Shown: in pieces, positions 1 through 8,347 of the stretch
Position numbering within the stretch: the stretch's first letter is position 1
How the letters are laid out: the number at the start of each line of letters is the position of its first letter
Origin: Chitinophaga caseinilytica
Lineage (GTDB): Bacteria; Bacteroidota; Bacteroidia; Chitinophagales; Chitinophagaceae
Length of the DNA: 64,000 nt
Assembly (NCBI RefSeq): GCF_038396765.1
Contig: NZ_CP150096.1
Coordinates: 3,827,001 to 3,891,000, forward strand
Reading direction: 5' to 3'
Translations under genes and position numbers: made by a program
Notes under the pieces: generated by a model
The model's input: only the letters and a program-made list of their open reading frames with translations
What the model was told of the DNA's origin: nothing
Databases searched by the model: none

Positions 1-2284
1 TGGTGAGCATGTCTTTGGTGTCGCGGATGTAGTAATCGAAGCTCAGTGTCAGTTTGTTCTGGAACAGGCCTGCATCCAGGCCGAAGTTCTGCGAAGCCGT
101 CTTTTCCCAGGTGAGGTTGGGGGAGATGGCGTTGGGCGAAGCCAGGTATTCCAATTTCTTGCCGCCTGCCACCCAATCGTGCGTACCGCGGTTCAGCAGC
201 GGAATGTAGGGATACGCGCTGGAGGTCACCTGGTTGCCCAGCTGGCCGTAGGAAGCACGGATCTTCAGGTCGCTCAGTACGTTTTTAACAGGCTCGAAGA
301 AGTTTTCCTCGCTGATCCTCCAGCCGCCGGAAACAGACGGGAAGAAGCCGAACCGGTTGCCTTTCGGGAAGCGGGAAGTACCGTCGTAACGGCCATTCAC
401 TTCGAAGAGGTATTTGCCTTTGTAATCGTAGTTGGCGCGGGCGAAATAGCCCAGCAGCGCCCATTCGCTCTGCGCACCGGAAATAGTGTAGTAGCCGGAG
501 CCGAGGCCGATGTCGTTCAGGTCCTGCGACAGCAGGTCGCCGCGCTCGGAGGTGATGCGTTTGAACTGTTTCAGTTCCTGGTTGTAACCTGCCATGAATT
601 TCACGTTGTGCTTGCCGTAGCTTTTGGTGAATTCGCCATAAGCGTTGGCTACGTGATAGTAATCCTGGTTGGTTTCTTCACGGAGGAAGTCGGGCCGGGG
701 CACTTTGCTGATCACGCCGGGGTAGATGGAGTAGGGCGAAGAAGTCTGCCGGAAGCTGGCCGTGGTCGGGTTATCGTTATCCCGCGCAGGGTTCAGCGTG
801 AAGGTGTAGTTGGCGTACAGGTTGATGTTGTCGTTCACCTTCACGGTTACGCCCCAGGTGCTCATCAGTTCGTTCCAGCGTTGAACGCCTTTGTTTTTGC
901 CGTAAAGCAGGTCGGAGAAGAGGCCGTCACCGATCTGGTAGTTGTTCAGGGCGGTGATGTAGGTGGCCGTGCCGTCGGGGTTTTTCGGAACGTAGGAGGG
1001 GAGCGCGTGCACGGTGGAGTTCACGAAGTTCGTGTTGGGGTCCCATCCCGGGTAGGTGTATTTGCCGATCATGAGCTGCGTGTTGTTGGAGAACGTCAGC
1101 CATTTGTTGGCGCGCACGGTGAGCTTGGTGCGCAGGTTGTAGGAGTTGTACACGTCGCGGTTCAGGCGCATCATGCCTTTTTTGTTGAACATACGGCCCG
1201 ATACGAGGAAGTCCACTTTTTCCGTTCCGCCGGAAATGCTCAGGCTATGCTCCATACCGTCTTGCGCGGGCAGGAAGAACTCGTCCCACCAATCGGTATT
1301 GCCATAATATACATACTGGTCTTTGTTATTCCGGCGGTCGATCACCACGGAAGGGAGCGATTTGTCGGTCTGGCGTTTCTTCAGCTCTTCCATGTCTTTG
1401 GGGGTGTACCGCGTGTAGGTGTTGCCGGTAGTCACGAGGAAGGCTTCGTCGTTCAGCACGGCGGCAGTGTAGCCGTCGGTGATGAAGTCGGTGGAAACAG
1501 TGGAGTAAGATTTATTGAAGTTGTTGCCGTAGTTCACGGTGAGTTTCCCTCTTTTGGCGGCTTTGGTGGTAACGAGCACTACGCCGAAGGCGGCGCGTGC
1601 GCCGTAGATGGCGGCTGCAGCGGCGTCTTTCAGGACGGTAACCGTTTCAATGTCGCGCGGGTTCACGTTGTTCATGGAGCCGGGTACGCCGTCTATGAGC
1701 ACCAGCGGCTGTGCGCCGGAGCTGAGCGGGTTGTTGCCGCGCACGTTGAACCGGCCGTTGGCGCCGGGGCGGCCGTCGGTGAACGTGATGTTCAGACCGG
1801 GAACGGCGCCCTGCAGGGCCTGGGTGACGTTGGCCACGGGGCGGTTTTCAAAGGCTTCAGCGCCTACCTGGCTGATGGCGCCGGTGAGGTTCACTTTTTT
1901 CTGGGTGCCGTAACCTACCACAACCAGTTCGTTCAGGCCTTTGGCGGCGTCGGCGAGGGTGATGGCGGGAAGTGGGTTGTCGCCTGCCTGGAGGGTTTTC
2001 CCGGTAATCGATTGCGTTTCGAAGCCGATGAAGGTGAAAGTGATGGTAACGGGCGTGCCGGCAGGGAGGCCGGCGAGGCGAAATTTACCGGAAATGTCGG
2101 TAGCGGTGCCTTTCCGCTGGCCGTCCGGCGTTTTCACTTCCACGGAAACGCCGGGTAATGGTTCGTTTTTCTGGCTGGATACGGTCCCCGAGATCGAGGC
2201 TCCGCCTTGCTGGGCCAGTACGGCCAATGGGAGGAGGCCTGTCAGGAACAGTCCGGCGCATAGTTTTCTAAGCATGTTGCGCAT
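1..2284 (-). CDS. SusC/RagA-family TonB-dependent outer membrane transporter, N-terminal part (3' end outside window)
   Basis: Reading the minus strand from ATG 2284 gives about 761 residues with no stop before the window edge. A signal peptide (MRNMLRKLCAGLFLTGLL, then Ala/Gln) is followed by a carboxypeptidase-regulatory-like domain (about residues 25-110). Next comes the TonB-box-like VVVGYGTQKK and a plug domain with NVRGNN, VLIDGVPG and VLKDAAAAAIYG. These are hallmarks of SusC-type transporters, which import glycans or peptides across the outer membrane with a SusD lipoprotein and TonB energy. A second ATG lies at 2275. The substrate cannot be told, because the SusD partner would lie left of the window. 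The nearest upstream gene (aspartate kinase) has its own terminator, so this gene probably has its own promoter in 2285-2700. Confidence 0.95.
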   Translation of the reverse strand, partial: MRNMLRKLCAGLFLTGLLPLAVLAQQGGASISGTVSSQKNEPLPGVSVEVKTPDGQRKGTATDISGKFRLAGLPAGTPVTITFTFIGFETQSITGKTLQAGDNPLPAITLADAAKGLNELVVVGYGTQKKVNLTGAISQVGAEAFENRPVANVTQALQGAVPGLNITFTDGRPGANGRFNVRGNNPLSSGAQPLVLIDGVPGSMNNVNPRDIETVTVLKDAAAAAIYGARAAFGVVLVTTKAAKRGKLTVNYGNNFNKSYSTVSTDFITDGYTAAVLNDEAFLVTTGNTYTRYTPKDMEELKKRQTDKSLPSVVIDRRNNKDQYVYYGNTDWWDEFFLPAQDGMEHSLSISGGTEKVDFLVSGRMFNKKGMMRLNRDVYNSYNLRTKLTVRANKWLTFSNNTQLMIGKYTYPGWDPNTNFVNSTVHALPSYVPKNPDGTATYITALNNYQIGDGLFSDLLYGKNKGVQRWNELMSTWGVTVKVNDNINLYANYTFTLNPARDNDNPTTASFRQTSSPYSIYPGVISKVPRPDFLREETNQDYYHVANAYGEFTKSYGKHNVKFMAGYNQELKQFKRITSERGDLLSQDLNDIGLGSGYYTISGAQSEWALLGYFARANYDYKGKYLFEVNGRYDGTSRFPKGNRFGFFPSVSGGWRISEENFFEPVKNVLSDLKIRASYGQLGNQVTSSAYPYIPLLNRGTHDWVAGGKKLEYLASPNAISPNLTWEKTASQNFGLDAGLFQNKLTLSFDYYIRDTKDMLT

Positions 2285-2700
2285 GATACAGTAGTTTATA
2301 GATTGATGTGTAAAGAGCATGAGAAGTCCTGCAGGCGCGGTGTTTCGCCCTGCGGGTAATGTATGCGGTCATGAATGTTCCGTTTGCGGGCGCAAGATTG
2401 GAATTTATCAAGCGCTCACCTAACTTCCGAGGTTAAGGAACTATTAAAGAAATGTTAACCAATTGAAATAGTGGTGGCATTTGACGTGGATTTTGGTTTT
2501 AGTCTTGGTATTCAATAAATTATAACTCTCTATTCTTTGGATACTTTCAGGAATGTGCGCTCAAAGGCCTAAAGTACAGTAAAAATTTACAAATTAATAA
2601 TGAAAAAGTAGGTGTGTTTGAAAGTAAAGGGAAGAAAAGTGAAAGTGGGGTGAAATAATATGGTTATGCTAAGAAATTATAGGGATAACGGAGTCGTATA
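2285..2700. other. AT-rich intergenic region upstream of the partial susC
   Basis: About 415 bp without a credible reading frame. It is clearly more AT-rich than its surroundings, especially 2400-2700, and must hold the promoter and leader of the minus-strand susC. The nearest match to the Bacteroidota -7 box is TTAATTTG on the minus strand (2597-2590), without a convincing -33 partner. I could not assign a transcription start. Confidence 0.4.
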
Positions 2701-2741
2701 ATAAAAAACGCCAGCCGGGGACGGATTTCCCCTGGCTGGCG
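2701..2741 (-). terminator. Rho-independent terminator of aspartate kinase
   Basis: Inverted repeat 2709-2741: a 12-13 bp GC-rich stem (CGCCAGCC...GGCTGGCG) with one bulge and an 8-nt loop. On the minus strand it is followed by a T run (A run at 2703-2708 on plus). It sits 23 bp beyond the stop codon of the aspartate kinase gene. Confidence 0.85.
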
Positions 2742-2763
2742 GTTATGCAAATCGTTCGTTCGA

Positions 2764-4029
2764 TTATTTGATCACCATCTGGATCGTATTGGCGGAACGC
2801 TGCTCCAGCAATACGTTCCGGTTTTTCGTCAACTTGTCGATCAGCCCGTTTTGGTAATGGCGGATCGTCAGCAGTTCCAGTCCTTCATTATAATTGATCC
2901 GGTAGCCGCCATGCAGCGCCTTGATCAGCAGCTCGATCTTTTCCGGGTTGTTGTCGATCGCGCAGGAGAAGGTAATGGCCCCGTTCTGGGTCAGGTTGAT
3001 CTTGATCTTCTTGTCGTGGAAGATTTCGTAAATCTCACTGATCTTATCTTCGGTGATAAAGGAGAAATCTCGGGAAGTGATGGAAATGAGCACCTGGTTT
3101 TTCTTCAGCACGATGATGGGCGGCAGTTTGCGGTCGTCCACGTCCTGGCGGATCACGGTGCCGGGGAGGCTCATATCCAGGAAGCACTTCACATACAAGG
3201 GGATCTGCTTGTTCTGCAACGGCTTGATCGTTTTGGGGTGGATCACCTGCGCGCCGTAATACGCCATTTCGATCACCTCGTTATACGCGATCTCCGGAAT
3301 GTCGATCGTATCGGGGAAAAGCTTGGGGTCGGCGTTTTTCAGGCCGGTCACGTCTTTCCAGATCGTCTGGCTTTCGGCGTTGAGGAGGTTGGCGAACACC
3401 GCGGCGGAGAAGTCACTTCCCTCGCGGCCGAGCGTCACGCTTTCGTTCTGGTCTGTGCTCCCGATGAAGCCCTGGGCAATGACGATATTGGCCGTATTGA
3501 AAAGCGGCAGCACCTTCTGGTTCACCTGCAGTTCGGTGATTTCCCAGTTGATGTTGGCATCACGGAAGTTATCGTCTGTCCGGAAAACGTCGCGGACGTC
3601 TACCCAGGTATTGGTAATGCCCACCTGGTTGAAATAGGCGCTCACGATGGCGGTACTGAGCAGTTCGCCCAGGCCCACCAGCTGGTCGTAATAGTAATCG
3701 TAAGAACGGAGGGGCTTTTCACCCAGCGTCCATTCCGCTTCGGTAAAGAATTGCTGCAGCTGCGTGAACAGCGGATGTTCACGGTCGCCCAGCAGCGATT
3801 GCGCCACCTGGATGTGCTGCTGCTCGATGTTGAAGAGCAGCTGCGCGGCGATCTCCCGCTTGCGCATAAAGTAGTTCTGGGCTACCTTCTCCAACTCGTT
3901 GGTCGTTTTGCCCATCGCCGAAATCACCACCAGCAGCTTGCCGGATGCGTTCGCTTCGATAATTTTTCCTACCTGCTGGATGCGCTCAATAGTTTCTAAA
4001 CTTGCGCCGCCAAATTTGAAAACCTTCAT
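2764..4029 (-). CDS. lysC: Aspartate kinase (monofunctional)
   Basis: A 421-residue protein that phosphorylates L-aspartate, the first step toward lysine/diaminopimelate, threonine and methionine. The N-terminal MKVFKFGGAS is the conserved amino-acid-kinase start, and LGREGSDFSAA and VIHPKT mark the substrate and ATP sites. The C-terminal ~130 residues fit tandem ACT regulatory domains, so feedback control by end products is likely. The start is ATG 4029. The frame stays open for 26 more codons upstream, but that extension is not kinase-like. The gene has its own terminator and is divergent from fbp across 154 bp. There is no fused homoserine dehydrogenase, unlike ThrA. Confidence 0.95.
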   Translation of the reverse strand: MKVFKFGGASLETIERIQQVGKIIEANASGKLLVVISAMGKTTNELEKVAQNYFMRKREIAAQLLFNIEQQHIQVAQSLLGDREHPLFTQLQQFFTEAEWTLGEKPLRSYDYYYDQLVGLGELLSTAIVSAYFNQVGITNTWVDVRDVFRTDDNFRDANINWEITELQVNQKVLPLFNTANIVIAQGFIGSTDQNESVTLGREGSDFSAAVFANLLNAESQTIWKDVTGLKNADPKLFPDTIDIPEIAYNEVIEMAYYGAQVIHPKTIKPLQNKQIPLYVKCFLDMSLPGTVIRQDVDDRKLPPIIVLKKNQVLISITSRDFSFITEDKISEIYEIFHDKKIKINLTQNGAITFSCAIDNNPEKIELLIKALHGGYRINYNEGLELLTIRHYQNGLIDKLTKNRNVLLEQRSANTIQMVIK

Positions 4030-4183
4030 ACTTTGGTCCCTCTTCTTTATAAAAAATCTGCGGCAAAGTACGGCAACTTTAGAATTGATTAAAAATCCAA
4101 CGGCCAAAAAATGACGTATTTCTTAAAAAGGACTGATTTCCCGTACCTTAGCCCGGCCAAAACCAATCAATTCAAACACGTTT

Positions 4184-5192
4184 ATGAAATTCAACCGCCA
4201 AGTGATGAACCTGGACGAATTCACGATCCAGGACCTGAAAAACTATCCCGGCGCCACCGGCCAGCTGTCTGGCCTCCTGCGAGACATTGGCCTCGCGGCC
4301 AAGCGCGTGAATGTCGAAGTGAACAAAGCCGGTATCGCCGACATCCTCGGCGAAGCGGGCAAAACCAACGTCCAGGGCGAAGCCGTCAAGAAACTCGATG
4401 AATTCGCCAACGACCAGATCATCGCCTCGCTCGCCAGCTCCATTTACTGTGCTGGCGTGGCTTCCGAGGAAAACGACACCTTCATCGCCTTCGAAGACGA
4501 ATATTCCATGAACTCCAAGTACGTGGTGCTCATGGATCCGCTCGACGGTTCCAGCAACATCGATGTCAATGTTTCCATCGGCACGATCTTTTCCGTGTAC
4601 CGCCGCCTGTCGCCCAACGGCACGCCCTGCACGCTGGAAGACTTCCTGCAGCCGGGCTCCCAGCAGATCGCGGCCGGGTACATCATCTACGGCCTCGTCC
4701 ACCATGCTGGTCTACGCCACCCGCCGCACGCTCCAGGGCTTCACCCTCGACCCGTCCATCGGCGAATTCTGCCTGTCCCATCCCGATCTTAAAGTGCCGG
4801 ACGACAGCGACATCTTCTCCGTCAACATGGGATATTATCACCTGTACGAGCCCAAGGTCCGCAACGCCATCGATCTTTTCGTAGCTACCGACCCGAAGCA
4901 GAAGATCTACCGGCACCGGTTCGTGGGCTGCATGGTCGCGGAAATCCACCGCACCCTCATCCAGGGCGGCATCTTCATGTATCCGGCTTTCGGGAAATAT
5001 ACGAATGGCCGCCTGCGGCTTTGCTACGAATGCAACCCCATGTCGTTCATCATGGAAAAAGCGGGCGGGATGTCCATTTCCGCCGGCAACCAGCGCCTGC
5101 TCGACGTAAAGCCGACCGAACTGCACGAGCGCATCCCCATTTTCATCGGCTCGAAAAGCATGGTGGAAAGGGTACAGGCGGAGATCCGTTAA
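4184..5192 (+). pseudogene. fbp: Class I fructose-1,6-bisphosphatase, interrupted by a single-base frameshift
   Basis: Hydrolyses fructose-1,6-bisphosphate in gluconeogenesis. The first frame from ATG 4184 carries the metal/substrate motif MDPLDGSSNIDVNVSIGTIF and reads AAGYIIYG, then loses similarity. The other frame continues as SSTMLVYATRR...GFTLDPSIGEF...ECNPMSFIMEKAGG to the stop at 5192. Removing one C from the CC at 4693-4694 restores GSSTMLVYATRR and a continuous protein of about 335 residues, the usual length of the family. The interval is 1009 nt, which is 3n+1, as expected for one extra base. Either the gene is truly broken or the base is a sequence error; I favour error because both halves are perfectly conserved. 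Confidence 0.9.
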
Positions 5193-5250
5193 TTTGGCGC
5201 GAATTTGGATAAGGCAATAATAGAACAGCTTAAAAAATCGTTTAATCAAC

Positions 5251-5778
5251 ATGTTTAACCAACGTTATTGCAAAATCCTCTTCCTCGCCGCCGCAGTGAT
5301 CACGGGCAGCTCCACCATGGCCTGCAGCAAACCGGTTACCGGTAGCGGCTCCACATCCGAACGCTCCGTTCGCAACGAGAGCGATATGGATGAAGATATC
5401 CTCTTCTTTGTCAACAAGTTCCGCCGGTCCAAAGGCCTCAAGCCCCTGGAGCTGAACGGCGTTCTCAGCAAGGAAGCGCGCGGCCATAGTAAGGATATGG
5501 CCAGCGGGCGGACAGGTTTCGGGCACGAAGGCTTCGAATCCCGGATCGACGATATCTCCAAATCCATCGGCACCGTGCGCGCCGCCGCTGAAAACGTGGC
5601 GTATGGCAACCTGAGCGCCGAAGCTGTGGTAGACGGCTGGATCAAAAGTCCCGGCCATCGCAAAAACATGCTCGGCGATTTCAACCTCATCGGCATCGGA
5701 ACGGCCAAGGGCAAAGGGAACATCGTTTTCTTCACCCAGATTTTCGTGAACAAGCCCGCCGCTCAGGCAAAGAAATAA
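5251..5778 (+). CDS. CAP/SCP-domain lipoprotein
   Basis: A 175-residue exported protein. The N-terminus is a lipoprotein signal with a lipobox-like STMAC (Cys25). The rest is a CAP (CRISP/antigen 5/PR-1) domain. Visible features are an N-terminal helix rich in NKFRRSKGL, HSKDMASG, FGHEGF with a candidate active-site His, ENVAYGN, and the CAP signature WIKSPGHRKNMLGDFNLIGIG. Bacterial CAP proteins are extracellular and mostly of unknown function; some bind lipids or cell wall. It starts 58 bp after fbp and is followed by a 98-bp gap before the ABC gene. Confidence 0.9.
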   Translation: MFNQRYCKILFLAAAVITGSSTMACSKPVTGSGSTSERSVRNESDMDEDILFFVNKFRRSKGLKPLELNGVLSKEARGHSKDMASGRTGFGHEGFESRIDDISKSIGTVRAAAENVAYGNLSAEAVVDGWIKSPGHRKNMLGDFNLIGIGTAKGKGNIVFFTQIFVNKPAAQAKK

Positions 5779-5837
5779 AACTTGCTAACCTGTTTTATAC
5801 CGCAGCGGTTCCCTGGGCAGGGGAGCCGCTGTACTTT

Positions 5838-5871
5838 TTTGTACCTCCCTGCCGTTTTTTGCCGTAATTTG
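5838..5871 (+). promoter_or_regulatory. Candidate Bacteroidota promoter for the ABC ATPase gene
   Basis: TTTG at 5838-5841 (end of a T6G run), 22 nt, then GTAATTTG at 5864-5871. This resembles the Bacteroidota -33 TTTG / -7 TAnnTTTG consensus (6/8 at -7). The -7 box ends 5 nt before the ATG at 5877, so the message would be leaderless or nearly so. Confidence 0.4.
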
Positions 5872-5876
5872 GCGCC

Positions 5877-6641
5877 ATGGAAAAACGCAGGATCATTGAG
5901 GTGAGAGACCTGGTGAAAACATATGGCGATTTCACCGCCGTGAAAGGGATCAGTTTCGATGTGTACGAAAACGAAGTCTTCGGACTCCTCGGCCCCAACG
6001 GCGCCGGTAAATCCACGACGCTCGAGATCATCGAAACCCTCCGCCAGAAAACCTCCGGCAGCGTCATGGTAGCGGGTTTGGACCTGGATAAGGACCCCGA
6101 GGCCATCAAGCAGATCATCGGCGTGCAGCTCCAGACGTCCGGGTATTATCCGAACCTCAACCTGGTTGAGCTCATCCACCTGTTCGGCGGATTGTATAAT
6201 CAACCCGTAGACCCCATGGCCCTGCTGCGCGAATTCAACCTGGAAGACAAAGCCAAAGCCAAATACAAGGCGCTTTCCGGCGGACAAAAGCAGCGTTTCT
6301 CCATCGCCACCACCCTCATCAACAAGCCGCGCATCATTTTCCTGGACGAGCCCACCACCGGCCTCGATCCGCAGGCGCGCCGCAACCTCTGGACGCTCAT
6401 CCAGCAGGTGAGGGCCAATGGCACAACGGTCGTGATCACCACCCACTACATGGATGAAGCCGAGTTCCTCTGCGACCGCTGCGCCATCGTAGACAGTGGC
6501 CGCATCATCGCCATCGACTCGCCCGACGCGCTGATAGACCAGCTCGTGGCAGGCGGTTTCGAACGGAAAAAAGAAGTGAAAAAGGCCAGCCTGGAAGATG
6601 TGTTCATCCAGCTGACCGGTAAGGATCTGCGGGAAGACTGA
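5877..6641 (+). CDS. ABC transporter ATP-binding protein (ABC-2/DrrA-like)
   Basis: A 254-residue cytoplasmic ATPase subunit. Walker A GPNGAGKST lies at residues 39-47, the Q-loop around VQLQTSGY, the signature LSGGQKQR at 133-140, Walker B IIFLDEPT at 153-160, and the H-loop in TTHYMDEAEFLCDR. The C-terminal LEDVFIQLTGKDLRED is typical of ATPases that pair with ABC-2-type permeases for export of drugs or lipids. No permease follows: the next gene, 31 bp downstream, is a DinB-type protein. The partner must be encoded elsewhere or has been lost. Confidence 0.93.
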   Translation: MEKRRIIEVRDLVKTYGDFTAVKGISFDVYENEVFGLLGPNGAGKSTTLEIIETLRQKTSGSVMVAGLDLDKDPEAIKQIIGVQLQTSGYYPNLNLVELIHLFGGLYNQPVDPMALLREFNLEDKAKAKYKALSGGQKQRFSIATTLINKPRIIFLDEPTTGLDPQARRNLWTLIQQVRANGTTVVITTHYMDEAEFLCDRCAIVDSGRIIAIDSPDALIDQLVAGGFERKKEVKKASLEDVFIQLTGKDLRED

Positions 6642-6672
6642 TCATTCGTCAACATGCATATCGCTCTTTTTT

Positions 6673-7203
6673 ATGGAAGATTTACGCTATCCCATCGGCC
6701 GCTTTCACCCGCCGGCCATCATTAACGCGGAAGCCCGCAAACGCTTCATCAACGACATCCGGCACCTGCCGTCGCTCATCGAGCTGGCCGTGCAAACGCT
6801 CGACGAGCACCAGCTTCAAACGCCCTACCGCCCCGGCGGATGGACCGTGGCACAGGTGGTGCATCACCTGACAGACTCGCACATGAACGGTTTTACCCGG
6901 TTGAAACTGGCGCTCACGGAAGATAATCCTACCATCAAACCCTACGACGAAGCCGCCTGGGCCGAACTGCCCGACGTACAATATACGCCCATCAACATAT
7001 CCATCACCCTGCTTCATGCCCTGCATGCCCGTTGGGCGGCCGTGCTCGAGCATATGGAAGCGCGCGACTGGGACCGGACATTTTTCCATCCCGGCAACAA
7101 CACTTCCAACACGCTGGCGAAGCACCTGGCCAATTATTCCTGGCACGGGCTGCATCACCTGGCGCATATCGAAAAGCTGAAGGAAAGGGAAGGGTGGAAG
7201 TAA
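6673..7203 (+). CDS. YfiT-like bacillithiol transferase (DinB superfamily)
   Basis: A 176-residue four-helix DinB-fold protein. Its sequence pattern (YPIGRFHPP at the start, RPGGWTVAQVVHHLTDSHMN in the middle, WHGLHHLAHI near the end) is that of the YfiT/BstA group. Members are metal-dependent thiol transferases that couple bacillithiol to electrophiles. The candidate metal ligands are His in VVHHLTDSH and HGLHHLAH. It fits the bshB1 gene found at 21838, since the cell evidently makes bacillithiol. It lies 31 bp after the ABC gene and 12 bp before the NUDIX gene, so the three probably form one operon. Confidence 0.85.
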   Translation: MEDLRYPIGRFHPPAIINAEARKRFINDIRHLPSLIELAVQTLDEHQLQTPYRPGGWTVAQVVHHLTDSHMNGFTRLKLALTEDNPTIKPYDEAAWAELPDVQYTPINISITLLHALHARWAAVLEHMEARDWDRTFFHPGNNTSNTLAKHLANYSWHGLHHLAHIEKLKEREGWK

Positions 7204-7215
7204 AACGATTGAATT

Positions 7216-7767
7216 TTGAACTGGAAACTACTGCGATCAGAATACCTGTTCCGCGAGCCCTGGCTCACCGTGCGGAGAGACACATGTGAAACGCCTTCCG
7301 GCGTGCTGGTACCTGAATATTATGTGCTCGAGTACCCGGATTGGGTGAACGCGATGGCCGTCACCGACGACGGAAATGTGATCCTCGTCCGCCAGTACCG
7401 CCACCCCGTCGGAAAAGTGCTGCTGGAAATTCCCGGCGGTGTGATGGACCCGGAAGACGCATCGCCCGAAATCGCCATGCGGCGCGAGCTGCTGGAGGAA
7501 ACGGGCTATGCGTTCGATGAGATGCATTTCCTCGGGATCACGTCCCCCAATCCTTCCACCCACACCAACCGCGTATTCATGTACCTGGCTACGGGTGGGA
7601 AGAAAATTCAGGAGCAGCAGCTTGATTTCAATGAGGAGATCGACGTGGAAATCGTTACCATAGCGGAATTGGAAGCGCGGCTGGCGCAGAACGCGTTCTT
7701 ACAATCGCTGCATTGCACCTGCCTGTTCTATGGCTTGATGAAGTGGAAAGAATTGCAATCCAAATAA
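7216..7767 (+). CDS. NUDIX hydrolase (ADP-ribose pyrophosphatase-like)
   Basis: A 183-residue protein that likely cleaves nucleoside-diphosphate derivatives such as ADP-ribose. The Nudix box reads from GGVMDPEDASP to RRELLEETGY. The REUXEEXGU half is intact, but the first half is one residue longer than the canonical GX5EX7 spacing, with Asp/Glu in place of the single Glu. The start codon is TTG at 7216 (MNWKLL), 12 bp after the previous stop; no ATG or GTG fits upstream, and the next Met is far into the fold. Translation is probably coupled to the YfiT-like gene. Confidence 0.88.
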   Translation: MNWKLLRSEYLFREPWLTVRRDTCETPSGVLVPEYYVLEYPDWVNAMAVTDDGNVILVRQYRHPVGKVLLEIPGGVMDPEDASPEIAMRRELLEETGYAFDEMHFLGITSPNPSTHTNRVFMYLATGGKKIQEQQLDFNEEIDVEIVTIAELEARLAQNAFLQSLHCTCLFYGLMKWKELQSK

Positions 7768-7771
7768 AGAA

Positions 7772-7796
7772 GGACAGCCGCTCCCCGCAGCTGTCC
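7772..7796. terminator. Hairpin between convergent NUDIX and DUF4822 genes
   Basis: Perfect 7-bp stem GGACAGC/GCTGTCC with an 11-nt loop, between the two convergent stop codons. There is no strong T run on plus; the minus side is followed by TTCTTTATTT, so it may serve mainly the minus-strand gene. Confidence 0.5.
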
Positions 7797-7820
7797 CCTC
7801 ATGCATGCTGAAAATGCCGG

Positions 7821-8258
7821 TTATTTCTGGACCGGCTTGTGCTCCACGTTCACGGTGGCGCCGTTTCCGTTCACCACGCGGTACGTAAAAATGTCTTTTG
7901 TCAGTTTCACGACGTCCACCACACGGGTGTAATTCCGGGTGCGCGAAACGAGTATGCGCTTGGAATTATCTGGCGTGATGAAGTAATAGCCTTCATCCCC
8001 GCGGGGCGTTCCGTCTGTGTTGAAGAAAACGTAGTTGCCGTTGGGAAGGTAATCGGCGAGGCCTACGAAGCCCATGTTGGCGGCGGTTACGTCTTTGCCA
8101 ACGGAGTCGGTGACTACCGTGGTGACCCACCGGGTGGAGGAAAGGATTTCGTTACCGGATTTGGCAGGCTCGGGCGCGGGCGCATCGTCTTTGCTGCAGG
8201 AGGCGAAAGTGAATGCGGCGATGGCGATTGGTAATACAGTTCTCAGTCTTGGATGCAT
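7821..8258 (-). CDS. DUF4822-domain lipoprotein
   Basis: A 145-residue lipoprotein. Starting at ATG 8258 gives MHPRLRTVLPIAIAAFTFASC, a good signal peptide with Cys at the lipobox. An upstream extension in the same frame is not signal-like. The mature part (NEILSSTRWVTTVVTDSVGKDVT, then VGLADYLPNGNYVFFN, then KLTKDIFTYRV) matches the DUF4822 pattern. Its function is unknown. It lies in the opposite orientation to the NUDIX gene and downstream of folC, 89 bp away, so it may have its own promoter. Confidence 0.8.
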   Translation of the reverse strand: MHPRLRTVLPIAIAAFTFASCSKDDAPAPEPAKSGNEILSSTRWVTTVVTDSVGKDVTAANMGFVGLADYLPNGNYVFFNTDGTPRGDEGYYFITPDNSKRILVSRTRNYTRVVDVVKLTKDIFTYRVVNGNGATVNVEHKPVQK

Positions 8259-8347
8259 CAGGCTTCGTTTTTGGTGATACACCAAAACTATCGGAAGCCC
8301 GTGGCTCCGGCGGGTGTTTAAAATCGAAAATCGGGTACTTTCTGAAT

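Noticed and set aside
179..2158. Long plus-strand open frame of about 660 codons
   Set aside because: It is antisense to the clear SusC protein on the minus strand; the translated product has no domain and is Val/Gly-rich, as expected from a shadow of GC-rich coding DNA.
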